Assembly: GCA_028818795.1 (NCBI GenBank)
Contig: JAPPND010000078.1
Coordinates: 1 to 64,000 of the forward strand
DNA: 64,000 nt
From: Gammaproteobacteria bacterium
GTDB lineage: Bacteria; Pseudomonadota; Gammaproteobacteria; Pseudomonadales; Azotimanducaceae
Reading direction: 5' to 3'
Positions 30,601 through 39,071 of the stretch are shown here, one piece after another. The position numbers and the translations under genes were made by a program. The number at the start of each line of letters is the position of its first letter. Positions within the stretch are counted from its first letter, which is position 1. The notes beneath the pieces were generated by a model. That model saw only the letters and a list, made by a program, of their open reading frames with translations. It was not told the DNA's origin and did not search any database.

Positions 30601-31902
30601 GAAAACACCGAGCCTGATCGACCGATGTACTATGTTCTGCAGAAGTTGGCTCACCACGCTCCATGGTTGCATGCCGGGTTGGTCGCCGCGCTTCTAGCCT
30701 GGCTGCAAGGCAACGACCCGCCAGGTTTGGATGCGTTGCGCCAAATCCACCGGATACTAAAAAGCGGCGGCATTAACGCGACGGAACTGGCGAGCCTTGG
30801 TGCCCTCAAGGTCGCCGCTCGAACTGAAGACAACCAGACCGCGTACTGGTACGCGTTGTGGGTCGACGCCGACCCGGACACAGGCGTCGACGCGGTCGCG
30901 ACGTGGCTCTCCAAGCTCGGTCCGGAAGCCGGTTCCCAAGCGGCGCAGCACTTCATCACGTCGCTCGTGAGCAGCCCACGTTGGGACGATAGCGGGCCGG
31001 ATGTCGGCAACTTCCGTACACCGAATCACCTCAAGTCGCTCTATGTGCTCATGCACCGTCACATCCGTGCGACGGAGGACATCCACCGGGCCAACACAGG
31101 GGCTTACACACCGATACTGCGCGACCATGCACAGGACGCGCGGAACAGGTTGTTCCAAATGCTGTCCGAGGCTCGGGGCAAGGAAGCCTACGTCGCCATC
31201 GTCGAACTGATAGACGACCACCCGGAGCCGGATTACCGAACTTGGATGGCGAAGCGTGCCCGGAGCCGCGCAGAGGAAGACGGCGATCTGGAGGCATGGA
31301 CCGACGAACAGGTCCGCGACTTCGGTAGGAACCTAACAAGAACGCCGGCAACTCAGCGCCAACTGTTCGAATTGGCGGTCGCCCGCATCGTCGACCTCAA
31401 GAACTGGCTGGAACGCGGCAGCGATAGTCCCTACCGCAACTGGCAGAAAGCGGACAGCGAGGCCGAGATGCGCAATCTCGTAACGGGATGGCTGAACCAG
31501 CACTGGGGCAATTCGCTCACCGCCGCCCAGGAAGACGAACTCGCCAACGGCCAGCGCATCGACATCCTGTTGCGGAACGCGAACGTCAGCCTGCCGGTGC
31601 CGATCGAGATCAAGATCCTCGATGTCGGCTGGACCGGCCCGAAAATCTGCGAGCGCTTGTGCAACCAGCTTGTCAGGGACTATCTACGGGATGGCACGGA
31701 GCGCCACGGCATGTACCTTCTCGTATGGCGAGGCACCAAGCCCCATAGACGATGGCAGATCGGCGGTCGACTGGTCGGGCTTGCCAACCTCGGAGACGCC
31801 CTGATGAACTACTGGACGCACGTCTCGAAGCACTTTCCGAATGTGGTAGCCCTCGAGGTCGTTGTGATCGACCTGACGCTCAGGGAGACCAAATCGAGCT
31901 GA
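27601..31902 (+). CDS. Large STAND-like NTPase with C-terminal PD-(D/E)XK-like nuclease motif
   Basis: A 1433-residue protein. The N-terminal NTPase has Walker A AEAGAGKT (residues 52-59), Walker B FFLDSVDEA (112-120) and a sensor strand IYVSSRP (148-154), as in NACHT/STAND ATPases. A long helical middle (about 380-1280) could be a repeat-type sensor. At the end, RIDILL and IEIK give D1321-x14-E1336-x-K1338, a PD-(D/E)XK nuclease signature. The architecture (ATPase switch, helical sensor, nuclease) resembles Avs-type antiviral proteins, but with the nuclease at the C-terminus. ATG 27601 is preferred because ATG 27514 lies in the MmeI remnant. Mcr genes follow 158 bases downstream. Confidence 0.7.
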   Translation: MIDDDPVPLVRRFSLVPRSKQDSDEQEIQGLLGFGGKGWEEIEREYRSVILAEAGAGKTFEMKARAEHLENQGRPAFFVRIEDVKDGLEQAFEVGSSESFKQWLDSQGEAWFFLDSVDEARLDNPRTFERAIRSFEARIKDAQLRAHIYVSSRPYAWRSKSDPELIRRYLPFKERKPGPRDQDTESTEPDEQPRDALTVYFLRPLDEEDVRHFAEHRSTPHVDRLIQELERSNLMPLAGRPFDLQAILDKWAKDSTLGGRTEMLQHNIELRLRELDPDRNTRQRLSADKARDGARVLAAAVVVTGQAGIRVPDTPPERAGIDAEAVLSGWHAREVQILLERAIFGDVIYGMVRFRHREVRELLAAEWFACLLQRGNSRHAIETLIFRERYGHEFVAPRLRVVLPWLVLEDQGIRERALPIHPEIAVEGGDPVRLPLSERRKILADVVGCIARDEDHGGAQDNGSIARIASPDLTDQTLALIDRYADNDDAIFFLGRLVWQGEMSDCVPSLLGMVTDPNRRIAARIAAARAVMNCGTPEEKATLWDRLLIAEQIPRRLLAELVNGADADAVNVSNLLAAMDSLPPYNSFEATGLREALHGFIERLPSSSNGGNDGPISAFVAGIVGILRRPPFIDPQEWSISTEFFWVLPLAVHAVEKLVAVQAPAAMQDHSMFIMLDGLIARHWNTHSFDDYRDQLSELVPAWPELNDALFWRKVEAVRTRLEKDGQRLIDDWPLQWDCYSSFEPAAFPRVLSWVTARELEDDRLVALSLAFRLYSQAQKPAESLRLLRASVAGDAVLTERLDRLQQPRMSEQGRKWRQEETARQRKIERHQRQTEHTRSQWIGELKADPARVRQPSGLKPGELSEDQCRLLREAEGDGRTNGLARGAAWRSLIDEFGHDVALAYRDAAVAHWRNCTPALPSEGADVGRNRSWEFAMAGLEIEAREVDGFPAHLSDADTRLALRYLTLEFHGFPRWLEAMYRARPVPVLEAVLAELFWELENTEPDRPMYYVLQKLAHHAPWLHAGLVAALLAWLQGNDPPGLDALRQIHRILKSGGINATELASLGALKVAARTEDNQTAYWYALWVDADPDTGVDAVATWLSKLGPEAGSQAAQHFITSLVSSPRWDDSGPDVGNFRTPNHLKSLYVLMHRHIRATEDIHRANTGAYTPILRDHAQDARNRLFQMLSEARGKEAYVAIVELIDDHPEPDYRTWMAKRARSRAEEDGDLEAWTDEQVRDFGRNLTRTPATQRQLFELAVARIVDLKNWLERGSDSPYRNWQKADSEAEMRNLVTGWLNQHWGNSLTAAQEDELANGQRIDILLRNANVSLPVPIEIKILDVGWTGPKICERLCNQLVRDYLRDGTERHGMYLLVWRGTKPHRRWQIGGRLVGLANLGDALMNYWTHVSKHFPNVVALEVVVIDLTLRETKSS

Positions 31903-32060
31903 TCGGTGGTGTGTCGACCACGTCATGGGTGTCGTCTTCGATCTGCTGAACCGCAGTCGACTCATACTCCGACAACCATGCTATCGCCCATCGCAGCGGG
32001 TCGTCTGTTCAGAAGTGGCTACCCGCGATACGCTCGATCTCTTTGCCGGCCGGGGGCGTC

Positions 32061-34583
32061 ATGAAGGAGATATACAGCTGGGTTCCGTGGTTCACCGAAC
32101 TCTGCGAGCGGGTAGCGAACAACGGACCTGAGTTCCTGGCCGAGCGTGCGCGGCGGATTCCCTGGAGAGAAAACGACGAAGCCCCATTGCTGAGGCATGG
32201 GGACGACAACATCGATCCGTTCTCGTTCGTGTACTCGCTTGCAGCCCATCAACATGCTCGGCAGCGCGTGTACGCGAGTGTTGCCCAAGAGTTCGAGTTG
32301 AAGAGCGAACTTCCGCTGGAAATGGACGAAGCCTTCATCTTCCCCACTCCGCCGCCGGTAACCGCCCTTTTCCACGACAGTGGCAAGGGTGATCCGGTCG
32401 TGCTGGGGCGTTTGTTCCGGAGTGCGGTAAGCGGAATCGATGCTGTGTCGGTGGAGGACTTCGAGCGGGCACAACGAATCGGTGGGGTGGCGGCAGCGAA
32501 GCTGACCCAAGCGCTGTTCCTCATCAACGCGCACGAGTTCCTGCCGTACGACAACGCAACGCAATCGCTGCAGTCGGACCCGGAGCGGCAACACCAAATC
32601 TCATGGGAGGGATACCGGGCCGCGTTGGGAAAGCTCCTGGAAGCGTTCCCCGGCTGTCGGCCCTACGAGATCAACCTCCTAGCGTACGAAACGAGCAAGA
32701 ACGATGACCCGCTGACGTTGAACGCGGGCAGCTTGTGGCAGATTAGCACACGGGTGTACGGGAACAACGACCCTAGGGACATGTGGGAGGACTTCGAGCA
32801 GGAGAACTGCGCCTATACTGGTGGTCCCGGGGGCGGTCAAGGCAGCTGGGACGAATACGACCCCGCAACCGGCATCCTCACGTACAACGTCGCTGATCCT
32901 AGGCGAGGCGACGTAGTATTGGTGCGAAACGGTCGTATCGGCCATGGCGTCGGCATTGTCTGGAGGAACGACTACGCGAAGGAACTTTCGAGCGACGCTA
33001 GACTCCACTTGCTGTGGTTGTGCAAGGACGACACCCAACTCGAAGGAAGCTGGGCCCAGCAGAAGGCGTTCACACGGGCACACAAGATCGGAGACGCCTT
33101 CCGAGAGGCATATCCACAAGCGTTCGCCTTCCTTGATCGCGTCGCAGGCGGAACTGGTCAGGAGATCAGAACCAATGCCCGACGGACGCCGCACGGCAAC
33201 GACATCCGCGTTCCGACAACATCGCATGCCCTGAACACGATCTTCTACGGGCCGCCTGGCACCGGGAAGACATACCGGACGATCTCGCGAAGCGTCGAAA
33301 TCTGCGATGGCATAGCACCGGAAGGTGAGGACGACCTTCGGGCGCGCTACGACGAGTTGGTGAGAGAGGAGAGGATCGCCTTTGTAACGTTCCATCAGTC
33401 CTACGGTTACGAGGAGTTCGTCGAGGGCATCCGGCCAGTCGTCAAGGCCGGTCAGGTGGTCTACCAGGTGGAGGATGGAATCCTCAAGAGGATGGCGGCA
33501 GATGCACGGGCGGACGGCGAATCCGGGACGATGGTTGCGAGTCCGCCGTCGTTCGATGACGTGTGGGCCAAGCTGCTTGAACATGCTCAGCAACGACCCG
33601 TAGTACGCACAAAGAATGGCGACAAGGAGTACACACTCACGTTGGACGGAGACTGGGTCGTGTTCGCTCCCAACGACCTCGGCGAGGAACGCCGGTGCAG
33701 CAAAGAGAATGCGCGGAAGCTGTGGGACCATAGCCGCGGCAAGGCTCCGCACGACGTTACTCCAAAGGAGATCGAGGATGGGATCCTCGGCGGTCGTCGA
33801 AACGACGCGTCATACCTGTGGATCATCTACAAGGAAATGTGGTGCCTCGCCTGCGGCGAGGGCCAGCAGGCCTCCACGCCGCCCTCGACAGGAAGGAACT
33901 TTGTCTTGGTCATCGACGAGATCAACCGGGCGAACATCTCCAAGGTGATGGGCGAACTCATCACGCTTCTGGAAGAGGACAAGCGGCAACACGCACGGAA
34001 CGAGCTCGGGGCGACTCTCCCCTACTCGCGCGAGAGGTTTTTGCTGCCCGGCAATCTCCACATCCTCGGCACGATGAACACAGCTGATCGTTCCATCGCC
34101 CTATTGGATACTGCGTTGCGCCGCCGTTTCGATTTCGAGGAAATCGCGCCGGATCCCGCTCGGTTGGAACAGGCAAAGGCGGCGACTGGAGTTGACCTGC
34201 CCCGCGTTCTGGAGACGATCAATCAGCGGTTGGAGTATCTCGTGGATCGGGACCATCTGATCGGGCATGGATGGCTGATGCAGGCCAAGGGCCGTCACGG
34301 GTTGGACGAGATCATGCGGCGGAAGATCATCCCGCTGATCGCGGAGTACTTCTACGACGACTGGAACAAGGTGCGTGCCGTTCTGGGCGCAACGGACGAC
34401 TTCGTCGAGCGAGTCGAACTTCAAGCGCCACCAGGCCTCGACGAGGACACTGTCGAAAAACGGTACCAATGGACCGTACGGTCCGAGTTCGCCGACGACG
34501 CCTACGAACGGCTTGTGGGGCGCCATGGGCGACGCAGGGCTCGGGTTGACCGTTACCCCCATGACAACCCTCACCGTCCATGA
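32061..34583 (+). CDS. mcrB: McrB-like AAA+ GTPase/ATPase with EVE-like domain
   Basis: An 840-residue motor subunit of a McrBC-type modification-dependent restriction system. Walker A is GPPGTGKT (397-404), Walker B is VIDEINRAN (D619, E620) and the McrB signature MNTADRSI begins at 672, followed by LRRRFDF. The N-terminal region has a helical domain, then at about 220-330 a segment (LWQISTRVY, GDVVLVRNGRIGHGVGIV) that looks like an EVE/PUA-type modified-base reader. Between Walker A and B there is an insert of about 130 residues (near 475-605) holding TLDGDWVVF. ATG 32061 is chosen over TTG 32043. It overlaps mcrC by 23 bases. Confidence 0.85.
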   Translation: MKEIYSWVPWFTELCERVANNGPEFLAERARRIPWRENDEAPLLRHGDDNIDPFSFVYSLAAHQHARQRVYASVAQEFELKSELPLEMDEAFIFPTPPPVTALFHDSGKGDPVVLGRLFRSAVSGIDAVSVEDFERAQRIGGVAAAKLTQALFLINAHEFLPYDNATQSLQSDPERQHQISWEGYRAALGKLLEAFPGCRPYEINLLAYETSKNDDPLTLNAGSLWQISTRVYGNNDPRDMWEDFEQENCAYTGGPGGGQGSWDEYDPATGILTYNVADPRRGDVVLVRNGRIGHGVGIVWRNDYAKELSSDARLHLLWLCKDDTQLEGSWAQQKAFTRAHKIGDAFREAYPQAFAFLDRVAGGTGQEIRTNARRTPHGNDIRVPTTSHALNTIFYGPPGTGKTYRTISRSVEICDGIAPEGEDDLRARYDELVREERIAFVTFHQSYGYEEFVEGIRPVVKAGQVVYQVEDGILKRMAADARADGESGTMVASPPSFDDVWAKLLEHAQQRPVVRTKNGDKEYTLTLDGDWVVFAPNDLGEERRCSKENARKLWDHSRGKAPHDVTPKEIEDGILGGRRNDASYLWIIYKEMWCLACGEGQQASTPPSTGRNFVLVIDEINRANISKVMGELITLLEEDKRQHARNELGATLPYSRERFLLPGNLHILGTMNTADRSIALLDTALRRRFDFEEIAPDPARLEQAKAATGVDLPRVLETINQRLEYLVDRDHLIGHGWLMQAKGRHGLDEIMRRKIIPLIAEYFYDDWNKVRAVLGATDDFVERVELQAPPGLDEDTVEKRYQWTVRSEFADDAYERLVGRHGRRRARVDRYPHDNPHRP

Positions 34584-35820
34584 GTGGCAGGAGCTTTCGA
34601 TCGGGACGGACGGATTGACCGAGGCCGCTGCGGGGCGGCTGCACAAGCTTGCCGAACGCGAGACGCGGCGACTGCCCGTAGCCCAGCCGATCCTGACACG
34701 GACAGCTGCGCCTGGCCTCCGGGCTGGGCAAGTGGTCGGCGTGCTGACGGTGCCGGGCGCGTGTCTAGAGATCCTGCCGAAGATCGGCGGGGAGCAAGAG
34801 AGCGATGTCCGGCGTTCGTTGATCCGCATGCTCGCGGTTGCGTTGCGGCTCCCGATCGCGGACAGCGAGCCGTCCCTAATGGACCGACAGGAACGGGATC
34901 TGCTTGAGATCCTCGTGCAACGCTTCGCTGACGGGCTACTCGCCTCAGCGAAACGCGGACTGCCTCACCGGTACCGGCAACGGGAGGAAGACCTACCTCT
35001 GTTGCGCGGGAAGCTGGATATCCGTCGCCAGCTATTGCAACACGCCGCAAGGGCTGAGCGGCTTGCATGCGTCTTTGAAGAGCTGTCCGTCGATACACCC
35101 TTGAACCGGGTGTTGAGGGCAGCTGTGGTGGGGCTTGCACACGTAGTTCGTACCGCCGATAACCGGCGCAAGCTCAACGAGCTGGTTGCCCGTTTGGAGT
35201 TTGTCGCCGATACGTCGGACCCTTTGCGCGAGCCGGTGATGCTCGACCGCACTAACACCGCATTCCACCGCCTATACGCGCTTGCGCGACTGTTCTTGGC
35301 GGGTGATTGGCAAAGCACATCGGCGGGTCGGCAGGAGGGATTCGGCCTGTTGTTCGCAATGAATGATCTGTTCGAAGCATTCGTCGGACGGAGTATGCAG
35401 GCAGCGCTGGCACCTACTGGCAGGTTCGTGCGTCTGCAGCGCCGTGATCGACACGCGCTCGACGATGGTCGGGAAGGCTTTTTCGAGCTAAAACCGGACA
35501 TCGTAGTGGACGACATCGTGATCGACACAAAGTGGAAATCGCTTTGCCCCGGAAAGAAGACGCTGGGAGTAGAGCAATCGGATGTCTACCAGATGCTTGC
35601 CTATTCGCGCGCGTACCAAGCTACGAGGCTTGTTTTGCTCTATCCGTGGCAGCACGGCTTGCCTCGAGGAGTCTGCCGGACCTGGCACGTGTCGGAAACA
35701 TCGACCTTGTTCGAGGTTGCCACAGTCGATGTCAGCAAACCTGACCACGTGAAGACGGCGCTTCGTGAGCTTGTCGAAGGGCCGTCGAGCAGCACCCACC
35801 GCAGCGGGTGCAGCGTCTAG
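34561..35820 (+). CDS. mcrC: McrC nuclease subunit
   Basis: A 419-residue McrC, the nuclease recruited by McrB. The PD-(D/E)XK motif is P-D313-x8-D322-T-K324 (KPDIVV, then VIDTKWKSL). Family segments before it are LRGKLDIRRQL, CVFEELSVDTPLNRVL and FGLLFAMNDLFEAFVG. ATG 34561 (MTTLTVHEW) is the likely start, inside the end of mcrB; ATG 34525 is in frame and would add 12 residues. The stop TAG is the second half of CTAG, whose other strand gives the stop of the convergent gene, so the two genes overlap by four bases. Confidence 0.9.
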   Translation: MTTLTVHEWQELSIGTDGLTEAAAGRLHKLAERETRRLPVAQPILTRTAAPGLRAGQVVGVLTVPGACLEILPKIGGEQESDVRRSLIRMLAVALRLPIADSEPSLMDRQERDLLEILVQRFADGLLASAKRGLPHRYRQREEDLPLLRGKLDIRRQLLQHAARAERLACVFEELSVDTPLNRVLRAAVVGLAHVVRTADNRRKLNELVARLEFVADTSDPLREPVMLDRTNTAFHRLYALARLFLAGDWQSTSAGRQEGFGLLFAMNDLFEAFVGRSMQAALAPTGRFVRLQRRDRHALDDGREGFFELKPDIVVDDIVIDTKWKSLCPGKKTLGVEQSDVYQMLAYSRAYQATRLVLLYPWQHGLPRGVCRTWHVSETSTLFEVATVDVSKPDHVKTALRELVEGPSSSTHRSGCSV

Positions 35821-37043
35821 AAGAAATACACCAAACGCAAATAGCCCCGAGCACCCCCGCCGACAGTGAGGCCGTCCCCGACGCCAAGTCGCCCGAATTC
35901 ATCGCCTTCGCCGCCCATCGGCTTGATGACGCCGACCTGGAGCCGGGCGGCGTCGCTCACGTCGTAGCCGACGGCCGTCTGCACGACCTTGGATGCGTCG
36001 TGGAGATTGGCAATGACGCTGATGTTCTGGTTCACCAAGGCGTGCCAGCGAAACTGCGTCCCGACGGCGACGTAGTCCCTCATCAGCGTGAATGTCTCGC
36101 CCCGCCCCAATCGCTCGGCGAGGGCATCGGGCAGGAGGTCGAGATCGTCGGGCAGACGCGACACGCCGAGGCCGTTGTGGAAGTACTCCGCGAAGACATA
36201 GACGGAGCTTTGCGCGACGGGAAAGCTGTAGTCCACGTTGACGACGCCCGACAGCGTCCAACCCTCCCGGTCTTCGACGGCGATGAGATCCGATCGAATC
36301 AGGGCGCCGCCGATGGGGGTGCGCAAGCCCAGTCCGAGAACCCCACCGCCGTAGTGCCGCGCGGCCAGTAGCTCGAGTTCGGTGCTGCCCATGAGGGCTC
36401 GGTACTTGAAAGCGACGCTCGCCGTGTCGTCTTCGACTTCGCCGTGCCGTGTGACCGCCAACATCTCGAGGTCGGAACCGTCGTCGAACAGGCGCTCGAT
36501 CCGGATCAGGTCGTCGCCAGCCTTGTAGTCTTGGTCGACGGTCGTTGGTGCGAACGGGTTGAAGAGGTCCATGGGGTGGAAGACCACGCCGCTGCCCCAA
36601 CTCACGGCGTCGCGGCCGACGGTAACGGCCCAACGGGGCGTGCGGTATTTCAGCGCGAAGCGGTCGAAGCGGTGCAGCAACCGGTGGCCCTCGCCCCGGT
36701 CGACTTCCCAGGTGAGGTCCATGAGGCGTCGTTCGTCGCCCGTCGGTGTTTGGTCGAAGGTGGGCCCCGAGTCGGCGGATTCGATGGAATCGCCCACGAG
36801 ATAGGTGGTGGCGTGGTCGACCTCGACGGTTAGGCGGCCGAAGTTCCGACGCCAAAGCAGGCGCAGGTCGGCACCGTGGTCGAGGGGTTTCGATTCGCCG
36901 GTCGCATCCCGTTGTGTATCGCCGGCCGGGAGCCGTTGGGTGGTAGTGTGCCACTTCACCCGCGCGTCGAATTCGTTGGCGAGGCCGAGTGTGGCGGCCA
37001 TGGCGAACAGCCAGATGGCTGCTTGTCGGGCGGCGGCTACCAT
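35817..37043 (-). CDS. Outer-membrane beta-barrel protein
   Basis: A 408-residue predicted outer-membrane barrel. ATG 37043 gives a signal peptide (MVAAARQAAIWLFAMAATLGLA). The mature part alternates polar and hydrophobic residues throughout and ends in Tyr-Phe-Phe, the aromatic C-terminus needed for barrel insertion. WGSGVVFHPMDLFNPFAP recalls DUF1302-type porins. It is last in the minus-strand operon of LolA-like, permease, permease and ATPase genes, so it is probably the outer-membrane end of that export route. Its substrate is unknown. Confidence 0.7.
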   Translation of the reverse strand: MVAAARQAAIWLFAMAATLGLANEFDARVKWHTTTQRLPAGDTQRDATGESKPLDHGADLRLLWRRNFGRLTVEVDHATTYLVGDSIESADSGPTFDQTPTGDERRLMDLTWEVDRGEGHRLLHRFDRFALKYRTPRWAVTVGRDAVSWGSGVVFHPMDLFNPFAPTTVDQDYKAGDDLIRIERLFDDGSDLEMLAVTRHGEVEDDTASVAFKYRALMGSTELELLAARHYGGGVLGLGLRTPIGGALIRSDLIAVEDREGWTLSGVVNVDYSFPVAQSSVYVFAEYFHNGLGVSRLPDDLDLLPDALAERLGRGETFTLMRDYVAVGTQFRWHALVNQNISVIANLHDASKVVQTAVGYDVSDAARLQVGVIKPMGGEGDEFGRLGVGDGLTVGGGARGYLRLVYFF

Positions 37044-37158
37044 GCTTGAACGCGGCAAAAGGCCCCCACCCGAATCAAGTTGCGATGCCGTATTGTCATC
37101 GTCGCGCGGTTTACCTGGGGTGCCGCCGCTACGGCGTTTCTCGTTCGAAGCCTCTCGG

Positions 37159-37842
37159 TCAAGAGTCGTCGCGGACTACCTTGCCGTCGCGCAGGTTCAC
37201 CTGCCGCGAGGTGTAGCCCATCACCATGGGATCGTGTGTTGCCGTCAGGATGGTCACGCCCCGTTCGCGGTTCAGGGTCTGCAGCACCTCTAGCAGTTCC
37301 CGGGTGGTGGAGGTGTCGAGGTTCGCGCTCGGTTCGTCGGCCAGCAGGAGCACGGGTTCCGTGACGATGGCCCGTGCGATGGCCACGCGCTGCTGCTGGC
37401 CCCCGGACATTTCCCCGGGGCGGCGGTGCTCGACGTCGGCGAGGCCGAGCGAGTGCAGGGCGTCCCGGCTGCGCGAACGGCGCTCCGCCCGGTCCAAGCC
37501 CTGCAGTTGCAGGATGAACTCGACGTTCTCCAACGCCGACAGAACGGGAATCAGGTTGTAGGCCTGGAATACGAAGCCGATCTTGTTGAGCCTGAGATCC
37601 GATAGTTGAGCGGTCGCTAGAGCGGTCACCTCGACGCCGTCCACCACCACCGAACCGGCGGTCGGCTGATCGAGCCCGCCGATGACGTGCAGCAAGGTGG
37701 ATTTGCCCGAACCGGAAGGACCGGCAAGGCTCACCCACTCGCCGGCAGCGAGATCGAAATCCACGTTGCGCAGCGCGTGCACCGGTACCGCATCGTCGTC
37801 GTACGTGCGGCCTACGTCACGACATTCCACTACTCGTTCCAT
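37159..37842 (-). CDS. LolD-like ABC transporter ATPase
   Basis: A 227-residue ATPase of the LolD/MacB group. Walker A is GPSGSGKST, the signature is MSGGQQQR, and Walker B is LLLADEPSANLD, followed by the His switch in THDPMVMG. The Q-loop has FVFQAYNLIPVLSALENV. It starts at ATG 37842, two bases after the stop of the adjacent permease, and serves the two FtsX-type permeases upstream in the operon. A longer open frame upstream is only another frame of the permease gene. Confidence 0.93.
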   Translation of the reverse strand: MERVVECRDVGRTYDDDAVPVHALRNVDFDLAAGEWVSLAGPSGSGKSTLLHVIGGLDQPTAGSVVVDGVEVTALATAQLSDLRLNKIGFVFQAYNLIPVLSALENVEFILQLQGLDRAERRSRSRDALHSLGLADVEHRRPGEMSGGQQQRVAIARAIVTEPVLLLADEPSANLDTSTTRELLEVLQTLNRERGVTILTATHDPMVMGYTSRQVNLRDGKVVRDDS

Positions 37843-37844
37843 GG

Positions 37845-39071
37845 TTAGCGTCTGAGTGCCTCCAAGGGTTTGATCTTCACCGCACGTCGCGCGGGATAGA
37901 AGCTGGCGAGAATGCTCAGGGCCAGGCTCAACACCGCGATGAGGGCGACGTCGCGGATGTCGAACACCGGCACGAACGTCGGCCGCATGCCGAACGATGC
38001 CAAGCTGTCGTCGAAGGCGGTCAGATCGATGCCGTCGGCGACAAAGGAGAAGACGCACCAGGCAAGGATCAGGCCGGCAGCGACGCCGATGGCCATGATC
38101 ACGGTCGATTCCACCACGACCTGCGCCACCACCGCCCGGGGCCGCATGCCGATGGCGCGCAGCATGCCAAGCTCCCGCAGTCGTTCCATAACGGCGGTCA
38201 CCAGCGTATTGACCAGGCCGAAAGTAAGCGCGCCCATCACGATCACGAACAGGATGTAGATGGTCACATCGCTGACCTCCACCATCGCCGCGGCTTGGGG
38301 TTCGAGTTGCCGCCAGCTCGCGACGGCGCGGCTCTCGAAGGTCTCGGCGAGCGCGGCTATGGTGGATGTTTCCCGGTCTTCGTCGTCGAGGCGTATGGAG
38401 ATCTCCGTGATCTTGTCCGTCCCCAACAATCGTTGAAGCGCGGCGAGGCCGGTGAATACGAATGCCTTCTCGAGGCCCGCGATCTCGGCCCGGTAGACCC
38501 CGGCGATGCGAAACCCCGCTTCCCGGGTGCGCCCGTCCGCGCCCTGCGTGACCAGCACGAGACGTCGTCCCGCGGCGGTGTCGAGGGCTTCGGCGAGCAA
38601 CCCCCCGATGAGAATCCGGGAGTCTTCCGGGCCGGACAGCCGGTCTCCGGCCACCTCGGCTTGCCCGAGAAACGAGATCGATTCCCGCGCGGGGTCGATG
38701 CCGACTAGCTGGATTCCTCTGGTCCCGCGCTCGCTCATGATCACGCCGGGAACGCGGATACGGCTCGCCCATCCCGCTACGTGGTCGGGAAGCGTGTTCT
38801 GCCAGCCCTCGAGAATGTCGAATCCTCGTTCGATGCCGGGATCGTGCAGGTAGCCGGGTTCGAGGATTTTGACGTGCCCGGTCAGGTTCTCGATGGCGGT
38901 GTTCCTAAGATCCTGCTGCATGCCCCGCATCATCGTGTTCAGCAGCATGACGCCCGTGACCGCGACGGCGATGGCCGACACGAGGATGGCGTTGCGGCGG
39001 CGGTGCCGCCAGATATTGCGCCACGAGAGCTGGATCAACAGCTTGACCGGCATGCCTCTCGGCGACTTCAC
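37845..39071 (-). CDS. FtsX-family ABC permease (LolE/LolC-like)
   Basis: A 408-residue inner-membrane permease. The first helix follows LIQLSWRNIWRHRRRNAIL; a periplasmic domain spans about residues 50-265; three helices come near 275-295, 320-345 and 370-390, the last ahead of the conserved LSILASFYPARRAVKIKPLEALR (shown only in part here). This is the FtsX/MacB topology. GTG 39071 sits in a GTGA overlap with the preceding permease stop; ATG 39053 is the alternative. It should form a heterodimer with the neighbouring permease. Confidence 0.88.
   Translation of the reverse strand: MKSPRGMPVKLLIQLSWRNIWRHRRRNAILVSAIAVAVTGVMLLNTMMRGMQQDLRNTAIENLTGHVKILEPGYLHDPGIERGFDILEGWQNTLPDHVAGWASRIRVPGVIMSERGTRGIQLVGIDPARESISFLGQAEVAGDRLSGPEDSRILIGGLLAEALDTAAGRRLVLVTQGADGRTREAGFRIAGVYRAEIAGLEKAFVFTGLAALQRLLGTDKITEISIRLDDEDRETSTIAALAETFESRAVASWRQLEPQAAAMVEVSDVTIYILFVIVMGALTFGLVNTLVTAVMERLRELGMLRAIGMRPRAVVAQVVVESTVIMAIGVAAGLILAWCVFSFVADGIDLTAFDDSLASFGMRPTFVPVFDIRDVALIAVLSLALSILASFYPARRAVKIKPLEALRR

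Noticed and set aside
35808..36833. Plus-strand frames opposite the beta-barrel gene
   Set aside because: They lack ribosome sites and family features, while the minus strand has a signal peptide and a barrel-type C-terminus.
37843..38772. 537-residue form of the LolD-like ATPase
   Set aside because: Codons before ATG 37842 are the alternate frame of the permease gene.
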